A stretch of 64,000 bases of DNA from Oscillospiraceae bacterium (GTDB lineage: Bacteria > Bacillota > Clostridia > Oscillospirales > Oscillospiraceae): NCBI GenBank assembly GCA_022795735.1, contig JAAWHG010000006.1, positions 1-64,000 of the forward strand. The letters run 5' to 3'. Position 1 is the first letter of the stretch. Every line of letters starts with the position of its first letter. Shown here one piece after another: positions 35,808-46,431 of the stretch. The translations under genes and the position numbers were made by a program. Under the pieces are notes generated by a model, which did no database searches, was not told the DNA's origin, and worked only from the letters and a program-made list of their open reading frames with translations.

Positions 35808-36280
35808 TTTTACGACCCATTGAGCCCCGGGACGACCCGGCCCTGGCCCAGCTTGTCCGTTCCAGCCTGGAGGCCCACGGCCTCAACATTCCGGGGACCG
35901 CCTACTTTGACACGGAGCTGGACCGTTTAAGCGGCTTTTACTGCGGCCACCCGGGCCGGGGCTATTTCGTCCTGGAGGACGCGGGCGAGCTGGCGGGCGG
36001 CGTCGGGGTGGCCGAATACGCGCCCCGCGACGGCTGCGCAGAGCTGCAAAAGCTCTACCTGACCAACCGCCTGAAGGGGCAGGGCTTGGGCTACCTGTTG
36101 TTGGACAAGGCAATCGCTCTCGCCCGGGAGCTGGGTTATCGGGAACTGTACATCGAAACCCACCACAATTTGAACGCGGCGGTGCACCTGTACCGGAAGC
36201 GGGGGTTTGTCCCGTTTACGCCATCCAGGGAACAGATGATGCACCAGACGATGGATTTGTTTTTCCTGAAAGAATTGTGA
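35804..36280 (+). CDS. GNAT family N-acetyltransferase in the arginine operon
   Basis: The 158-aa protein has the GNAT fold: [21 protein letters not shown] holds the acetyl-CoA Q/RxxGxG loop (around residue 90), followed by [21 protein letters not shown]. It starts at TTG (35804), overlapping the argG stop as TTGA, with AAGG six bases upstream. Tight coupling to argG and its place before argH suggest a link to arginine metabolism, for example N-acetylglutamate synthesis or acetylation of an amino acid. The sequence alone does not decide this. Confidence 0.85.
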   Translation: MILRPIEPRDDPALAQLVRSSLEAHGLNIPGTAYFDTELDRLSGFYCGHPGRGYFVLEDAGELAGGVGVAEYAPRDGCAELQKLYLTNRLKGQGLGYLLLDKAIALARELGYRELYIETHHNLNAAVHLYRKRGFVPFTPSREQMMHQTMDLFFLKEL

Positions 36281-36295
36281 ACAATATGGAACGCG

Positions 36296-36350
36296 GGCGG
36301 CCCGCCGGACGGTGGGCCGCCGTTTGATTCTGCGGCGGGCCGCTATTTTT
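36296..36350 (+). terminator. Alternative hairpins, possible attenuator before argH
   Basis: Positions 36297-36307 pair with 36333-36343 (11 bp), followed by TATTTTT, a terminator. The same left arm (36296-36303) can instead pair with 36314-36321 (8 bp), so the two forms exclude each other. It sits in the 102-base gap between the GNAT gene and argH. Confidence 0.55.
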
Positions 36351-36382
36351 CGCTTGCTGCGGACCGGAAAGGATGTTAGAAC

Positions 36383-37765
36383 ATGAAGCTTTGGTCAGGC
36401 CGTTTTGAGAAAAACACCGACAGCCTGGTGGACCGCCTCAACGCCTCCATCTCCTACGACCAGCGGATGTATGCGGAGGATATCACCGGCTCCATGGCCC
36501 ACGCCGCCATGCTGGGCGCGCGGGGAATTATCCCGCAGGACGAGGCCGAACGCATTGTCAAAGCCTTGGGGGAAATCCTGGAGGACTGTAAGGCCGGGAA
36601 GATCGAGTTCTCCGAGGAGAATGAGGATATCCATATGAACGTCGAAGTGCTGCTGACCCAGCGCATCGGCGACGCCGGGAAACGTCTTCACACCGCCCGC
36701 TCCCGCAACGACCAGGTGGCTGTTGATCTCCGCCTTTACCTCCGCAAGGAGATTACCATGCTTGAGGAACAGGTGCGCAGCCTGATCGAGGCCATCTGCG
36801 GCAAAGCGGAGCAGCACCTGCACGCCATCATGCCGGCCTACACCCATTTGCAGCGGGCGCAGCCCTCCACCTTCGCCCACTACACCATGGCTTACGCCGA
36901 GATGCTTCTGCGCGACCTGGGGCGGCTGTCCGACTGCCGCGCGCGTCTCAACCTCTGTCCCCTGGGCTCGGGCGCGGCCTGCGGCACCACCTATCCCATC
37001 GACCGGGAGATGACCGCCGGCAATCTGGGCTTTGACGGCCCCACCCGCAACTCCATCGACGGCGTGTCCGACCGCGACTATGTGGTGGAGCTGGCCTCCG
37101 CCCTCTCTCTGCTGATGATGCACCTGAGCCGGTTTTCCGAAGAGCTGATTCTCTGGACCAGCCTGGAATTTGGCTTCATCACCCTGGACGACGCCTACGC
37201 CACCGGCTCGTCCATCATGCCGCAGAAGAAAAACCCCGACGTGGCCGAGCTGGTGCGCGGCAAGACCGGACGGGTCTACGGCCATCTGATGGGCCTGCTG
37301 ACCGTCCTCAAGGGTCTGCCCCTTGCCTACAACAAGGATATGCAGGAGGACAAGGAGGCCATCTTCGACTGTCTGGACACCGTCTCCGACTGCCTGGCGG
37401 TGTTTACGCCGATGTATCAGACCATGACCGTCCGGACGGACCGTCTTCGCCGGGCCGCGTCGGAGGGCTTCATCAACGCCACCGACTGCGCCGACTACCT
37501 GGTCAAAAAGGGCCTCCCCTTCCGGGACGCCTACACCCATACCGGCAAGCTGGTACACCACTGCATCGAGACCGGAGAGACTCTGGAAACACTGCCGCTG
37601 GAAGAATATCAGGCGGTATCCCCCTCCTTCGACGAGGGCGTATACCAGGCCATCGACCTGGACGTCTGCCTGAGCTGCCGTCAGGTCCCCGGCGGCCCCG
37701 CGCCCGAGATGGTACAGGCCCATATCGGGCAGGTCCGGGCCCTTTTGAAGAATGGAGGAGCATGA
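36383..37765 (+). CDS. argH: Argininosuccinate lyase
   Basis: The 460-aa enzyme splits argininosuccinate into arginine and fumarate. The fumarase/aspartase-superfamily signature [12 protein letters not shown], with its catalytic Ser, lies near residue 275. The N-terminus [13 protein letters not shown] and [15 protein letters not shown] are typical. AAGGA precedes the ATG. argF begins one base after its stop. Confidence 0.97.
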   Translation: MKLWSGRFEKNTDSLVDRLNASISYDQRMYAEDITGSMAHAAMLGARGIIPQDEAERIVKALGEILEDCKAGKIEFSEENEDIHMNVEVLLTQRIGDAGKRLHTARSRNDQVAVDLRLYLRKEITMLEEQVRSLIEAICGKAEQHLHAIMPAYTHLQRAQPSTFAHYTMAYAEMLLRDLGRLSDCRARLNLCPLGSGAACGTTYPIDREMTAGNLGFDGPTRNSIDGVSDRDYVVELASALSLLMMHLSRFSEELILWTSLEFGFITLDDAYATGSSIMPQKKNPDVAELVRGKTGRVYGHLMGLLTVLKGLPLAYNKDMQEDKEAIFDCLDTVSDCLAVFTPMYQTMTVRTDRLRRAASEGFINATDCADYLVKKGLPFRDAYTHTGKLVHHCIETGETLETLPLEEYQAVSPSFDEGVYQAIDLDVCLSCRQVPGGPAPEMVQAHIGQVRALLKNGGA

Positions 37766-37766
37766 C

Positions 37767-38750
37767 ATGACAAAAAGCTTTTTAAAGCTGCTGGACTTCA
37801 CCCCAGCGGAAATCGAACATTTTCTGGATGTCGCGGCCGACCTCAAGGCCCGGAAAAAGGCCGGTACCCCCCATAAGCTGTGCGAAGGAAAACAGATCGC
37901 CCTGATCTTTGAAAAGACCTCCACCCGGACCCGCTGCGCCTTTGAGGTCGCGGCGCGGGACTTGGGCATGGGGGTGACCTACCTCGACCCCAGCGGCTCC
38001 CAGATCGGCAAAAAGGAGTCCATCGCCGACACCGCCCGGGTGCTGGGGCGGATGTTCGACGGCATCGAGTACCGGGGCTACGGACAGGAGGTCGTCGAGG
38101 AGCTGGACCGCTATGCCGGCGTGCCGGTGTTCAACGGCCTGACCAACGAATTTCACCCGACCCAAATTTTGGCCGACTTTCTGACCATTCGGGAACACTT
38201 CGGCCAGTTGAAGGGCCGCAAGCTGGTCTACCTGGGCGACGCCCGCTACAACATGGGCAACTCTCTGATGGTGGGCTGCGCCAAGCTGGGCCTGCATTTC
38301 ACCGCCTGCGCGCCCGAGGCGTACTTCCCCGACGGCAAGCTTCGTGCCGCCTGCGAGGCCGTAGCCAAGGAGACCGGGGCGTCGCTGTCCTTCGAGACCG
38401 ACCCGGTCAAGGCCACCAAGGGGGCCGACGTGCTCTACACAGACGTCTGGGTCTCCATGGGAGAGCCGCAGGAGGTGTGGGCGGAGCGCATCGCCGCGCT
38501 CAAGCCCTATCAGGTCACCAAGGCGCTGATGGACAACGCGGGACCCCAATGCCGTTTCCTCCACTGCCTTCCCGCCTTCCACGACCACAAAACCAGCATC
38601 GGCAAAGAGGTTGGCGAACAGTTTGGCATGGACGCGATGGAGGTCACCGACGAGGTGTTTGAAAGCCCGGCGAGCCTGGTCTTCGACGAGGCCGAAAACC
38701 GGATGCACACCATTAAGGCGGTCATGGCCGTTTTGATGGCGGGTCTATAG
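37767..38750 (+). CDS. argF: Ornithine carbamoyltransferase
   Basis: The 327-aa enzyme makes citrulline from ornithine and carbamoyl phosphate. Seen motifs are the carbamoyl-phosphate site [10 protein letters not shown] (near residue 50), FHPTQILAD and the ornithine-binding HCLPAFHD. The ATG at 37767 has GGAGG eight bases upstream; an ATG 15 bases earlier lies inside the argH end and lacks a site. It could in principle act in the catabolic direction, but the argG/argH context favours biosynthesis. Confidence 0.95.
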   Translation: MTKSFLKLLDFTPAEIEHFLDVAADLKARKKAGTPHKLCEGKQIALIFEKTSTRTRCAFEVAARDLGMGVTYLDPSGSQIGKKESIADTARVLGRMFDGIEYRGYGQEVVEELDRYAGVPVFNGLTNEFHPTQILADFLTIREHFGQLKGRKLVYLGDARYNMGNSLMVGCAKLGLHFTACAPEAYFPDGKLRAACEAVAKETGASLSFETDPVKATKGADVLYTDVWVSMGEPQEVWAERIAALKPYQVTKALMDNAGPQCRFLHCLPAFHDHKTSIGKEVGEQFGMDAMEVTDEVFESPASLVFDEAENRMHTIKAVMAVLMAGL

Positions 38751-38754
38751 TTCA

Positions 38755-38802
38755 AAAACTCGTGCGGGGCGGGGCCGTCAGGTTCCATCCTGCGCGAGTT
38801 TT
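38755..38802. terminator. Terminator after argF
   Basis: AAAACTCG (38755-38762) pairs with CGAGTTTT (38795-38802), closing a GC-rich interior. The U-rich right arm and A-rich left arm fit a bidirectional terminator. Confidence 0.6.
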
Positions 38803-38882
38803 AAATTCAGCCTTGTCTACATATATCGCCAGGCATAAAACCGCGACATTTTCCAAAACTATAAGCCTAAAGAAAGATACTA

Positions 38883-38911
38883 TTGCAGAGCGAGGAAAAA
38901 TGCGGTATTAT
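38883..38911 (+). promoter_or_regulatory. Sigma-A promoter of the glycogen cluster
   Basis: TTGCAG (38883-38888), a 17-base spacer and TATTAT (38906-38911) lie about 100 bases upstream of the phosphoglucomutase gene. The rest of the 262-base gap holds no gene. Confidence 0.75.
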
Positions 38912-39012
38912 AAGGATAATAAACCGGGCCTTATTGGAAATGGACCGCCGGCGGGCGTCTGAACCAGCTTCAAACCGGGCCCGTAATAGCAGACGGAAGG
39001 AGTGCGCTTTAC

Positions 39013-40716
39013 ATGGATTATAAACAGCAATTCGAATTTTGGAAAACCGCCCCCGCATTTGACGAGGCAACCCATCAGGAGTTGGCCGCGCTCGACCCGG
39101 TGAAGGACGCCAAGGAGATCGAGGACCGCTTCTACCGGACTCTCGAATTTGGCACCGGCGGCCTGCGCGGCATCATGGGCGCGGGCACCAACCGCATGAA
39201 CCGTTACACCGTGGGCAAGGCCACCAAGGGCTACGGGCAGTACCTCCTGAATAAGTTTGGGAAGGACGCGTGCGCCAAACGAGGGGTCGCCGTCGCCTAC
39301 GACGTGCGCAACAACAGCGAATCCTTCGCCGCCGCCACCGCCGCCGTTCTGACCGGCCTCGGCATTCCGGCCTACCTGTTCCAGGCCCCCACCCCCACCC
39401 CCGAGCTCAGCTTTGCCGTCAAGCATCTGGGCTGCGTGGGCGGCGTCGTAGTCACCGCCAGCCACAACCCCAAGGAGTACAACGGCTACAAGGCCTACGA
39501 CGAGCACGGCACCCAGCTCAGCCCCAAGGACGCCGCCGACTGCATCGCCTGCGTCGACGCCATCACCGACTTTACCACGATTGACTACACCGGCAAGCCT
39601 GAGCTCATCACCCCGATTGATCTGAACGAGGTCTACGTCCAGACCGTCCTCAAGCAGCAGCTTCTGAAGGACCCCGAGGCCAAGGCCGCGCTGCGGGTCG
39701 TATACGCCCCCATCCACGGCTCGGGCAACTTCCCGGTCCGCATGACCCTCGCCGCCGCCGGGTTCTCCGACGTTACCGTCGTCGCCGCCCAGTCCAAGCC
39801 GGACGGCAACTTCTCCACCGTCAAGTCCCCCAACCCCGAGGAGCGCGACGCCCTCAACCTCGGCATCCAGCTGGCCGAAAAGCTGAACGCCGATCTGGTC
39901 GTGGGCACCGACCCCGACAGCGACCGCGTGGGCGCTGCCGTGCGGGGCAAGGACGGCAAGTTCCAGCTCATCAGCGGCAACCAGATGGGCGTCCTCCTGC
40001 TCGACTACGTGCTGAGCAACAAGGACCTCAAGGCCATGCACAATCCCGCCATCGTCACCACCATCGTCACCTCCGGCATGGGTCCCGCCGTCGCCTCCGG
40101 GCGGGGCGCGACCGTCTTCAATACCCTGACCGGCTTTAAATTCATCGGCGAGAAGATCACCCAGTTTGAGGCCGCGCAGAACGGCGGCGACCCGGCGCAG
40201 AATTACACCTTCGTCATGGGCTATGAGGAGTCCTACGGCTACCTGGTCGGAGCCCACGCCCGCGACAAGGACGCGGTGGTGTCCTCCATGCTGGTCTGCG
40301 AGATGGCCGCCGTGGACAAGAAGCGCGGCAAGACCCTCCTCGACCGGCTGGACGATCTATACCAGGAATTTGGCTGCTATGTCGATCATACCGATAGCTA
40401 TGTCCTCAAGGGCAAGGACGGCGCGGAGCAGATCGCCGGCATGATGCAGTCCCTGCGTCAGAACGGCTCCCCCTTCGCCGAGGCGGCTGCCACCGACTAC
40501 AGCGTCCCGGTTCCCTCGGAGCCCGGCTTCGGCTGCCTGCCCACCTCCAACGTGCTCAAGTACGTCTTCCCCGACGGCACCTGGGTGGCCGTCCGTCCCT
40601 CGGGCACCGAGCCCAAGATCAAGCTCTACTATAGCGTCAAGGGCGCGGACAGAGCCGCGGCACAGGCCCGGCTGGACGGCCTTAAAAAGACCCTTACATC
40701 CAAAATGGGCCTGTAA
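39013..40716 (+). CDS. Phospho-sugar mutase (phosphoglucomutase)
   Basis: The 567-aa alpha-D-phosphohexomutase interconverts glucose-6- and glucose-1-phosphate. It has the phosphoserine loop TASHNPKEYNGYK (near residue 150), the metal loop DPDSDRVG, the sugar-binding GYEESYGYL and the C-terminal phosphate-binding RPSGTEPKIKLY. Length fits the PgcA-type group. It heads the glycogen cluster and supplies glucose-1-phosphate for GlgC. glgB starts 53 bases downstream. Confidence 0.95.
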   Translation: MDYKQQFEFWKTAPAFDEATHQELAALDPVKDAKEIEDRFYRTLEFGTGGLRGIMGAGTNRMNRYTVGKATKGYGQYLLNKFGKDACAKRGVAVAYDVRNNSESFAAATAAVLTGLGIPAYLFQAPTPTPELSFAVKHLGCVGGVVVTASHNPKEYNGYKAYDEHGTQLSPKDAADCIACVDAITDFTTIDYTGKPELITPIDLNEVYVQTVLKQQLLKDPEAKAALRVVYAPIHGSGNFPVRMTLAAAGFSDVTVVAAQSKPDGNFSTVKSPNPEERDALNLGIQLAEKLNADLVVGTDPDSDRVGAAVRGKDGKFQLISGNQMGVLLLDYVLSNKDLKAMHNPAIVTTIVTSGMGPAVASGRGATVFNTLTGFKFIGEKITQFEAAQNGGDPAQNYTFVMGYEESYGYLVGAHARDKDAVVSSMLVCEMAAVDKKRGKTLLDRLDDLYQEFGCYVDHTDSYVLKGKDGAEQIAGMMQSLRQNGSPFAEAAATDYSVPVPSEPGFGCLPTSNVLKYVFPDGTWVAVRPSGTEPKIKLYYSVKGADRAAAQARLDGLKKTLTSKMGL

Positions 40717-40769
40717 GCGATTCGCATCCTGTTTGGATGGATTTAAAACGTTAAGGAGCAAAGCCACAA

Positions 40770-42704
40770 ATGGACAACTTCTACGGAATCTCTCAGGACC
40801 AGCTTTACCTCTACGGCACCGGCGCGGAGCACCGCTGCTTCAGCTTTCTGGGCGCGCACCTGATGAACCTGGACGGCCAGGACGGCGTCCGTTTCGCGGT
40901 CTGGGCCCCCGGTGTCAGGCGGGTCAGCGTCACCGGCGAGTTCTGCGGCTGGTCGCAGGACAGTCATCCCCTTGAGCCGCTGGGGTCCTCCGGCGTCTGG
41001 GCCGGCTTCGTCCCCGGCCTGGAGGAGGGCGCGCTGTACAAGTATTTCATTGAGACCGCCGGGGGCGGACTGCTGTACAAGGCCGACCCGGTCGCCTTTT
41101 CCTCCGAGATGCGGCCCGGCACCGCCTCCCGGATCGCCAGCCTGGACTATGAGTGGAAGGACGGTTTCTGGATGTACAACCGGGGCCGCACCAACCATTT
41201 CGCCCGGCCCATGAACATCTATGAGGTCCACCTCGGCTCCTGGAAGCAGCACCCGGCGGGCAACCGCACCGATCCGCAGGAGGTCCCCGCCGAGGCCTAC
41301 TACAGCTACCGCGAGCTGGCGGACACCCTGCTTCCCTACGTCAAAGAGATGGGCTACACCCACATTGAGCTGCTGCCCGTGATGGAGCATCCGCTCGACG
41401 CCTCCTGGGGCTACCAGACCACCGGCTACTTCTGCGCCACCAGCCGTTTCGGCAAGCCCACCGACCTGATGTACCTCATCGAGTGCTGCCACAAGGCCAA
41501 CATCGGCGTCATTCTCGACTGGGTCCCCGGCCACTTCTGCCGCGACGCCCACGGTCTGGGCCGTTTCAACGGCGAGAAACTCTACGAGGATATGGACCAT
41601 CCCCAATGGGGCACCTATGAGTTTGATTTTGGGCGCAGCGAGGTCCGCTCCTTCCTCTTCTCCAGCGCCACTTTCTGGCTGGAGGTGTTCCACGCCGACG
41701 GTTTCCGTGTGGACGGTGTCTCCAGTATGCTCTACCTGAACTTCGGCCTGGAAGGAGAAGCGGCCAACCGCACCAACCGCGAGGGTGGCGACGGCAACCT
41801 GGAGGCCATCAGTTTCCTGCGCGAGTTCAACCAAATGGTAGGCCGCGACTTCCCCGGCGCGTTCACTATGGCCGAGGAGTCCAGCGCATGGCCCCTTATC
41901 ACCCGTCCCCCCGAGGAGGGCGGCCTCGGCTTCCACTATAAATGGGACATGGGCTGGATGAACGACACCCTGCGCTATATGAAGGTCGATTTCCCCGGGC
42001 GTCCCTACAACCACAATCTTCTGACCTTCTCCATGATGTACGCCTTCTCGGAGAATTTCATCCTCCCCCTGAGCCACGACGAGGTGGTTCATGGAAAGTG
42101 CTCCCTCATCACCCGAATGCCGGGCGACTACTGGCGGCAGTTCGCCGGCCTGCGGATGCTCGCCCTCTATCAGATGACCCATTCGGGCGCGAAGCTCAAC
42201 TTTATGGGCAATGAAATCGGCCAGTTCATCGAGTGGCGGTTCTACGAGGGCATCGAATGGTTCCTGCTCGAATACCCGCACCACCAGCAGCATCAGGCCT
42301 TTATCAAGGCGCTCAACCATCTCTATCTCCAGGAGCCCGCTCTCTGGCAGCAGTCCTACAGTTGGGAGGGCTTCGAGTGGCTGGACGCCGACAATGCCGC
42401 CCAAAGCGTCCTGCTCTACGTGCGGAAGGGCAAAAAGCCGGTTGATACCGCCGTCGTGGCCATCAACTTCAACACCGACAGCTACGCCAGTTACCGCATC
42501 GGCGTCCCCCAGGCGGGCAGCTACGTCGAGCTCATCAACACCGACGCCTCCGAGTTTGGCGGCAGCGGCATGCACCTCAACTGCGAGCCGGTCCAGTCCG
42601 AGGAGATTCCCTGCCACGGCCAGGAACAGTCGATTTCCATCAAGCTTCCCCCCATGGGCGGCGCCATTTTCAAGTGCAAGTCCAAAAACAGCAAAAAATC
42701 GTAA
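40770..42704 (+). CDS. glgB: 1,4-alpha-glucan branching enzyme
   Basis: The 644-aa GH13 enzyme adds alpha-1,6 branches to glycogen. Residues about 20-110 are a CBM48-type domain (RFAVWAPGVRRVSVTGEF). The catalytic barrel shows HIELLPVMEHPLDASWGYQTTGYF, then GFRVDGVSSMLY (nucleophile Asp), AEESSAWP (acid Glu) and LPLSHDEVVHGK, all branching-enzyme specific. A C-terminal beta domain follows. AAGGAG precedes the ATG. Confidence 0.96.
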   Translation: MDNFYGISQDQLYLYGTGAEHRCFSFLGAHLMNLDGQDGVRFAVWAPGVRRVSVTGEFCGWSQDSHPLEPLGSSGVWAGFVPGLEEGALYKYFIETAGGGLLYKADPVAFSSEMRPGTASRIASLDYEWKDGFWMYNRGRTNHFARPMNIYEVHLGSWKQHPAGNRTDPQEVPAEAYYSYRELADTLLPYVKEMGYTHIELLPVMEHPLDASWGYQTTGYFCATSRFGKPTDLMYLIECCHKANIGVILDWVPGHFCRDAHGLGRFNGEKLYEDMDHPQWGTYEFDFGRSEVRSFLFSSATFWLEVFHADGFRVDGVSSMLYLNFGLEGEAANRTNREGGDGNLEAISFLREFNQMVGRDFPGAFTMAEESSAWPLITRPPEEGGLGFHYKWDMGWMNDTLRYMKVDFPGRPYNHNLLTFSMMYAFSENFILPLSHDEVVHGKCSLITRMPGDYWRQFAGLRMLALYQMTHSGAKLNFMGNEIGQFIEWRFYEGIEWFLLEYPHHQQHQAFIKALNHLYLQEPALWQQSYSWEGFEWLDADNAAQSVLLYVRKGKKPVDTAVVAINFNTDSYASYRIGVPQAGSYVELINTDASEFGGSGMHLNCEPVQSEEIPCHGQEQSISIKLPPMGGAIFKCKSKNSKKS

Positions 42705-42728
42705 ATAACCCATTAAAGGAGACACAGT

Positions 42729-45167
42729 ATGTTTGTCGGAAAAGAAGACTTTAAGATCGCCTACCGCACCGCCTGCATCGACTTCGCGGGCAAGGCGCTG
42801 GAAGAGTGCAGCACCTATGAGAAATATGACGTGCTGGTCCAGTTAATCCGCAACCGCGCCTCCAAGGTCCGCACCGAAACCCGTGAACGCATCAACTCCA
42901 ACAAGGAAAAACAGGTCTACTATTTCTCCATGGAGTTCCTAATTGGGCGTCTGCTCAACAATTATCTGCTTAACATGGGCATTCAGGACATCGTCCGCGC
43001 CGGCCTGCGCGACATGGGCGAAGACCTGGACCAGCTCTGCGAGATGGAGCGCGACCCCGGCCTGGGCAACGGCGGCTTGGGCCGTCTGGCCGCCTGTTTC
43101 CTGGACTCCATGGCCTTCCTGGGCGTCCCGGGCACCGGCATGGGCATCCGCTACCGGTTCGGCCTGTTCCAGCAGAAGCTGGTCAACGGCTACCAGACCG
43201 AGGTGCCCGACACCTGGCTGGACATGGGCTACCCCTGGGAGGACCCCCGGCCTGACCGCATTGTGACCGTCAAATTCGGCGGCTACGTTGACCGGGTCTA
43301 CCACGAGGAGAAAAGGGACAAGATCGAATACCAGTACAAGGGCTATCAGGAGATTCACGCGGTGCCCTACGACGTGCCGGTGGTGGGCTACGGCCCCAAG
43401 ACGGTCAACCGCCTGCGCCTGTGGTACGCCCAGCCCAAGGAGGAAAACTTCGACCTCGCCGCCTTCAACCGGGGCGACTACGCGGCAGCCGTCAAGCACC
43501 GCAATGAGGTGGAGGCCATCAGCTGCATCCTCTATCCCGACGACAGCAACTACGCGGGCCGCAAGCTCCGCCTTCAGCAGGAATACTTGCTGGTAGCCGC
43601 CGGAATCGGCGACATTGTCCACCGTTTCAAGCAGAGTTACGGCAAAAACAACTGGGACCTCCTTCCGGAAAAGGTGGTCATTCATATCAACGACACCCAC
43701 CCCGCCCTCTGCGCGCCCGAGCTGATGCGCCTCTTGATGGACGAGGAGGGTCTGGAATGGGACGACGCCTGGGACATCACCACCCGCACCATCGCCTACA
43801 CCAACCACACCGTCATGCCCGAGGCGTTGGAAACATGGCCCATCGATCTGCTCCAGAGCATCCTGCCCCGCGTCTATATGATTATCGAGGAGATTGACCG
43901 CCGTTACCGCGAGAGCCTGCCCGCCGACGTCACCCCCGAGCAGCGGCAGAACACCGCGATCCTCTGGGGCGGCCAGGCCAAGATGGCCAACCTCTCCATT
44001 ATCAGCTCCTTCTCGGTCAACGGCGTGGCCAGCCTGCACACCGACATTCTCAAATCCGACACGCTTCGGGACTTCTACGCCCTCTTCCCCGAGAAGTTCA
44101 ACAACAAAACCAACGGCATCAGCCACCGCCGCTTCCTCATCGAGTCCAACCCCGGCCTGTCCAACCTCATCACCAGCGCCATCGGCAGGACCTGGATTTT
44201 CAACCCCGATCATCTGGCCGACCTTCTGCCCTACAAGCAGGACGCGGTTTTCCTGGAGAAAATGGCGGCAGTCAAGCGGGGCAACAAGGTCCGTCTGGCG
44301 GCCTATATCAAGGAGCACAACGGCATCACCGTCGATCCGGACTCTGTCTTCGACATTCAGGTCAAGCGCATTCACGCCTATAAGCGGCAGCTGCTCTTCG
44401 CCTTCAAGATCATGGACCTCTACAACCAGCTCAAAGAGGACCCGACGCTGGACATCGAGCCCCAGACCTTCATCTTCGCCGGCAAGGCCGCGGGCAGCTA
44501 CGCCTTCGCCAAGGAGTCCATCAAGCTCATCAACTCCATCGCCGACGTGGTCAACCATGATCCCGTCATCAGCAAGATCATGAAAGTGGTCTTCATCGAA
44601 AACTTCTGTGTCTCCAACGCCCAGCTCATCTACCCCGCCGCTGAAATCAGCGAGCAGATTTCCACCGCCGGCAAAGAGGCCAGCGGCACCGGCAACATGA
44701 AGTTCATGTTCAACGGCGCCATCACCCTCGGCACCATGGACGGCGCCAACGTCGAGATTCACTCCCTGGTGGGCGATGACAACATCCGCATCTTCGGCAT
44801 GAACGCCGACGAGGCCGCCACGCTTCGGGCCAGCGGCAACTATTTCCCCATGGACCTCATCCATCAGGACCCCCGGCTCCGCCACATCACCGACCAGCTC
44901 ATCAACGGCTTCTTCCACAAGTCCGGCAGCGACTTCTGGGGCATCCGGGACGCGCTGCTCAACTATGGCGACGAGTTCTTTGTCCTCAAGGACTTCGACG
45001 ACTATGTCAAAACCTGGAACGAGCTGATTCAGTTCTACCGTGATCGCACCGCCTGGAATCAGGTTTCCCTGCACAATATCGCCAAGTCCGGCTTCTTCTC
45101 CTCCGACCGCACCATCTCGGAGTACGCCAATGAGATTTGGAACGTTCACTGCGACAAGCGTTTATAA
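42729..45167 (+). CDS. glgP: Glycogen/alpha-glucan phosphorylase
   Basis: The 812-aa enzyme releases glucose-1-phosphate from glycogen. The N-terminal domain carries YFSMEFLIGRLLNNYL and NGGLGRLAACFLDS. The C-terminal domain holds the pyridoxal-phosphate signature EASGTGNMKFMFNGA, whose Lys binds the cofactor, followed by GTMDGANVEI. AAAGGAG lies upstream. It allows the same operon both to build and to mobilise glycogen. Confidence 0.97.
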   Translation: MFVGKEDFKIAYRTACIDFAGKALEECSTYEKYDVLVQLIRNRASKVRTETRERINSNKEKQVYYFSMEFLIGRLLNNYLLNMGIQDIVRAGLRDMGEDLDQLCEMERDPGLGNGGLGRLAACFLDSMAFLGVPGTGMGIRYRFGLFQQKLVNGYQTEVPDTWLDMGYPWEDPRPDRIVTVKFGGYVDRVYHEEKRDKIEYQYKGYQEIHAVPYDVPVVGYGPKTVNRLRLWYAQPKEENFDLAAFNRGDYAAAVKHRNEVEAISCILYPDDSNYAGRKLRLQQEYLLVAAGIGDIVHRFKQSYGKNNWDLLPEKVVIHINDTHPALCAPELMRLLMDEEGLEWDDAWDITTRTIAYTNHTVMPEALETWPIDLLQSILPRVYMIIEEIDRRYRESLPADVTPEQRQNTAILWGGQAKMANLSIISSFSVNGVASLHTDILKSDTLRDFYALFPEKFNNKTNGISHRRFLIESNPGLSNLITSAIGRTWIFNPDHLADLLPYKQDAVFLEKMAAVKRGNKVRLAAYIKEHNGITVDPDSVFDIQVKRIHAYKRQLLFAFKIMDLYNQLKEDPTLDIEPQTFIFAGKAAGSYAFAKESIKLINSIADVVNHDPVISKIMKVVFIENFCVSNAQLIYPAAEISEQISTAGKEASGTGNMKFMFNGAITLGTMDGANVEIHSLVGDDNIRIFGMNADEAATLRASGNYFPMDLIHQDPRLRHITDQLINGFFHKSGSDFWGIRDALLNYGDEFFVLKDFDDYVKTWNELIQFYRDRTAWNQVSLHNIAKSGFFSSDRTISEYANEIWNVHCDKRL

Positions 45168-45230
45168 TCCCCGCCATTTCGCATCAGGACCTGCGTTTTC
45201 CCAGTCATCCCTTGTATGATTTGAACATAA

Positions 45231-45255
45231 GGGGGCGGCCGGCCGGGCCGCTCCC
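45231..45255 (+). promoter_or_regulatory. GC-rich hairpin four bases before the glgC ribosome-binding site
   Basis: GGGGGCGGCC and GGCCGCTCCC pair over 10 bases (one G-T) with a 5-base loop. AAGGAGG begins just after. It may set glgC translation or protect a processed 5' end. Confidence 0.45.
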
Positions 45256-45273
45256 AAGAAGGAGGAATTCATC

Positions 45274-46416
45274 TTGTCCAAGAAAGAATGCGTCGCTATG
45301 CTGTTGGCCGGCGGACAGGGCAGCCGCCTGCTGGCCCTGACTAAGAAGAACGCCAAGCCCGCAGTCGCCTTTGGCGGCAAATACCGCATCATCGACTTCA
45401 GCCTCTCCAACTGCGTCAACTCCGGCATCGACACCGTGGGCGTGCTGACCCAGTACCGCCCCATGATCCTCAACCGTTACCTGGGCAACGGCGAGGCCTG
45501 GGACCTAGACACCCCTGACGGCGGCGTCCACGTCCTTCCTCCCTACGCCACCGAGGCGGGCGGACGCTGGTATAACGGCACCGCCGACGCCATCTACCGC
45601 AACATCGACTTCATCGACAACTATGACCCCGAGTATGTCGTCATCCTCTCGGGCGACCACCTCTACAAGATGGACTACAACGAGATGCTCGAATTCCACA
45701 AGGAGCGCAACGCCGACCTGACCGTCTCGGTCATCCCCGTTCCCTGGGAGGAGGCCAGCCGGTTCGGCGTCATGAGCGTGGACGACGATAAAAACATCAC
45801 CCGCTTTGCCGAAAAGCCCAAGGAACCCGAAAGCAATCTCGCCTCTATGGGCCTTTACATCTTCAACTGGGATGTACTCCGCCGCGCTCTGGAGGAGGAC
45901 CACGTCATTGCCGACAGCGACCACGACTTCGGCAAAAATCTCATTCCCAAGCTGTTGGGTGAGGGCAAAAAGCTGTGCGCCTACACCTTCCGGGGCTACT
46001 GGCAGGACGTGGGCACCATCGACAGCTACTATTCCAGCCAGATGGCCCTGCTGGAGGAAAACCCTGAGTTCGACATTTTTGAGGACAACATGCGCATCTT
46101 CTCCAACTCCAACGTGGAGCCGCCCCACTATGCGGGCGAAAACGCCGTCATCAGCGGCAGCCTGGTTTGCAACGGCTGCATCATTCTGGGAACGGTCAAG
46201 CACTCCATCCTCTCCCCCGGCGTCTACGTCGGCGCGGACGCGTTGGTAGAGGACTCCATTCTGCTGCCCAACGTCCGGGTAGAGGCCGGCGCGCGCGTCT
46301 TCCAGGCCATCGCCGGCGAGGGCGCGGTCGTCGAGGCGGGAGCCTGCTTCGCCGGCGGCAACGCCAAGGAAAAGATCGCCCTCATCGGCGACAGCGAACA
46401 CTTCAAGAGTCTGTAA
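45274..46416 (+). CDS. glgC: Glucose-1-phosphate adenylyltransferase
   Basis: The 380-aa enzyme makes ADP-glucose from glucose-1-phosphate and ATP. The N-terminus [23 protein letters not shown] is the nucleotide-binding loop. [12 protein letters not shown] and [10 protein letters not shown] are catalytic blocks, and the C-terminal left-handed beta-helix follows from about residue 290. It starts at TTG (45274), eight bases after GGAGG. It is followed by its partner glgD. Confidence 0.96.
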   Translation: MSKKECVAMLLAGGQGSRLLALTKKNAKPAVAFGGKYRIIDFSLSNCVNSGIDTVGVLTQYRPMILNRYLGNGEAWDLDTPDGGVHVLPPYATEAGGRWYNGTADAIYRNIDFIDNYDPEYVVILSGDHLYKMDYNEMLEFHKERNADLTVSVIPVPWEEASRFGVMSVDDDKNITRFAEKPKEPESNLASMGLYIFNWDVLRRALEEDHVIADSDHDFGKNLIPKLLGEGKKLCAYTFRGYWQDVGTIDSYYSSQMALLEENPEFDIFEDNMRIFSNSNVEPPHYAGENAVISGSLVCNGCIILGTVKHSILSPGVYVGADALVEDSILLPNVRVEAGARVFQAIAGEGAVVEAGACFAGGNAKEKIALIGDSEHFKSL

Positions 46417-46431
46417 AGGGGGATTGGAACT

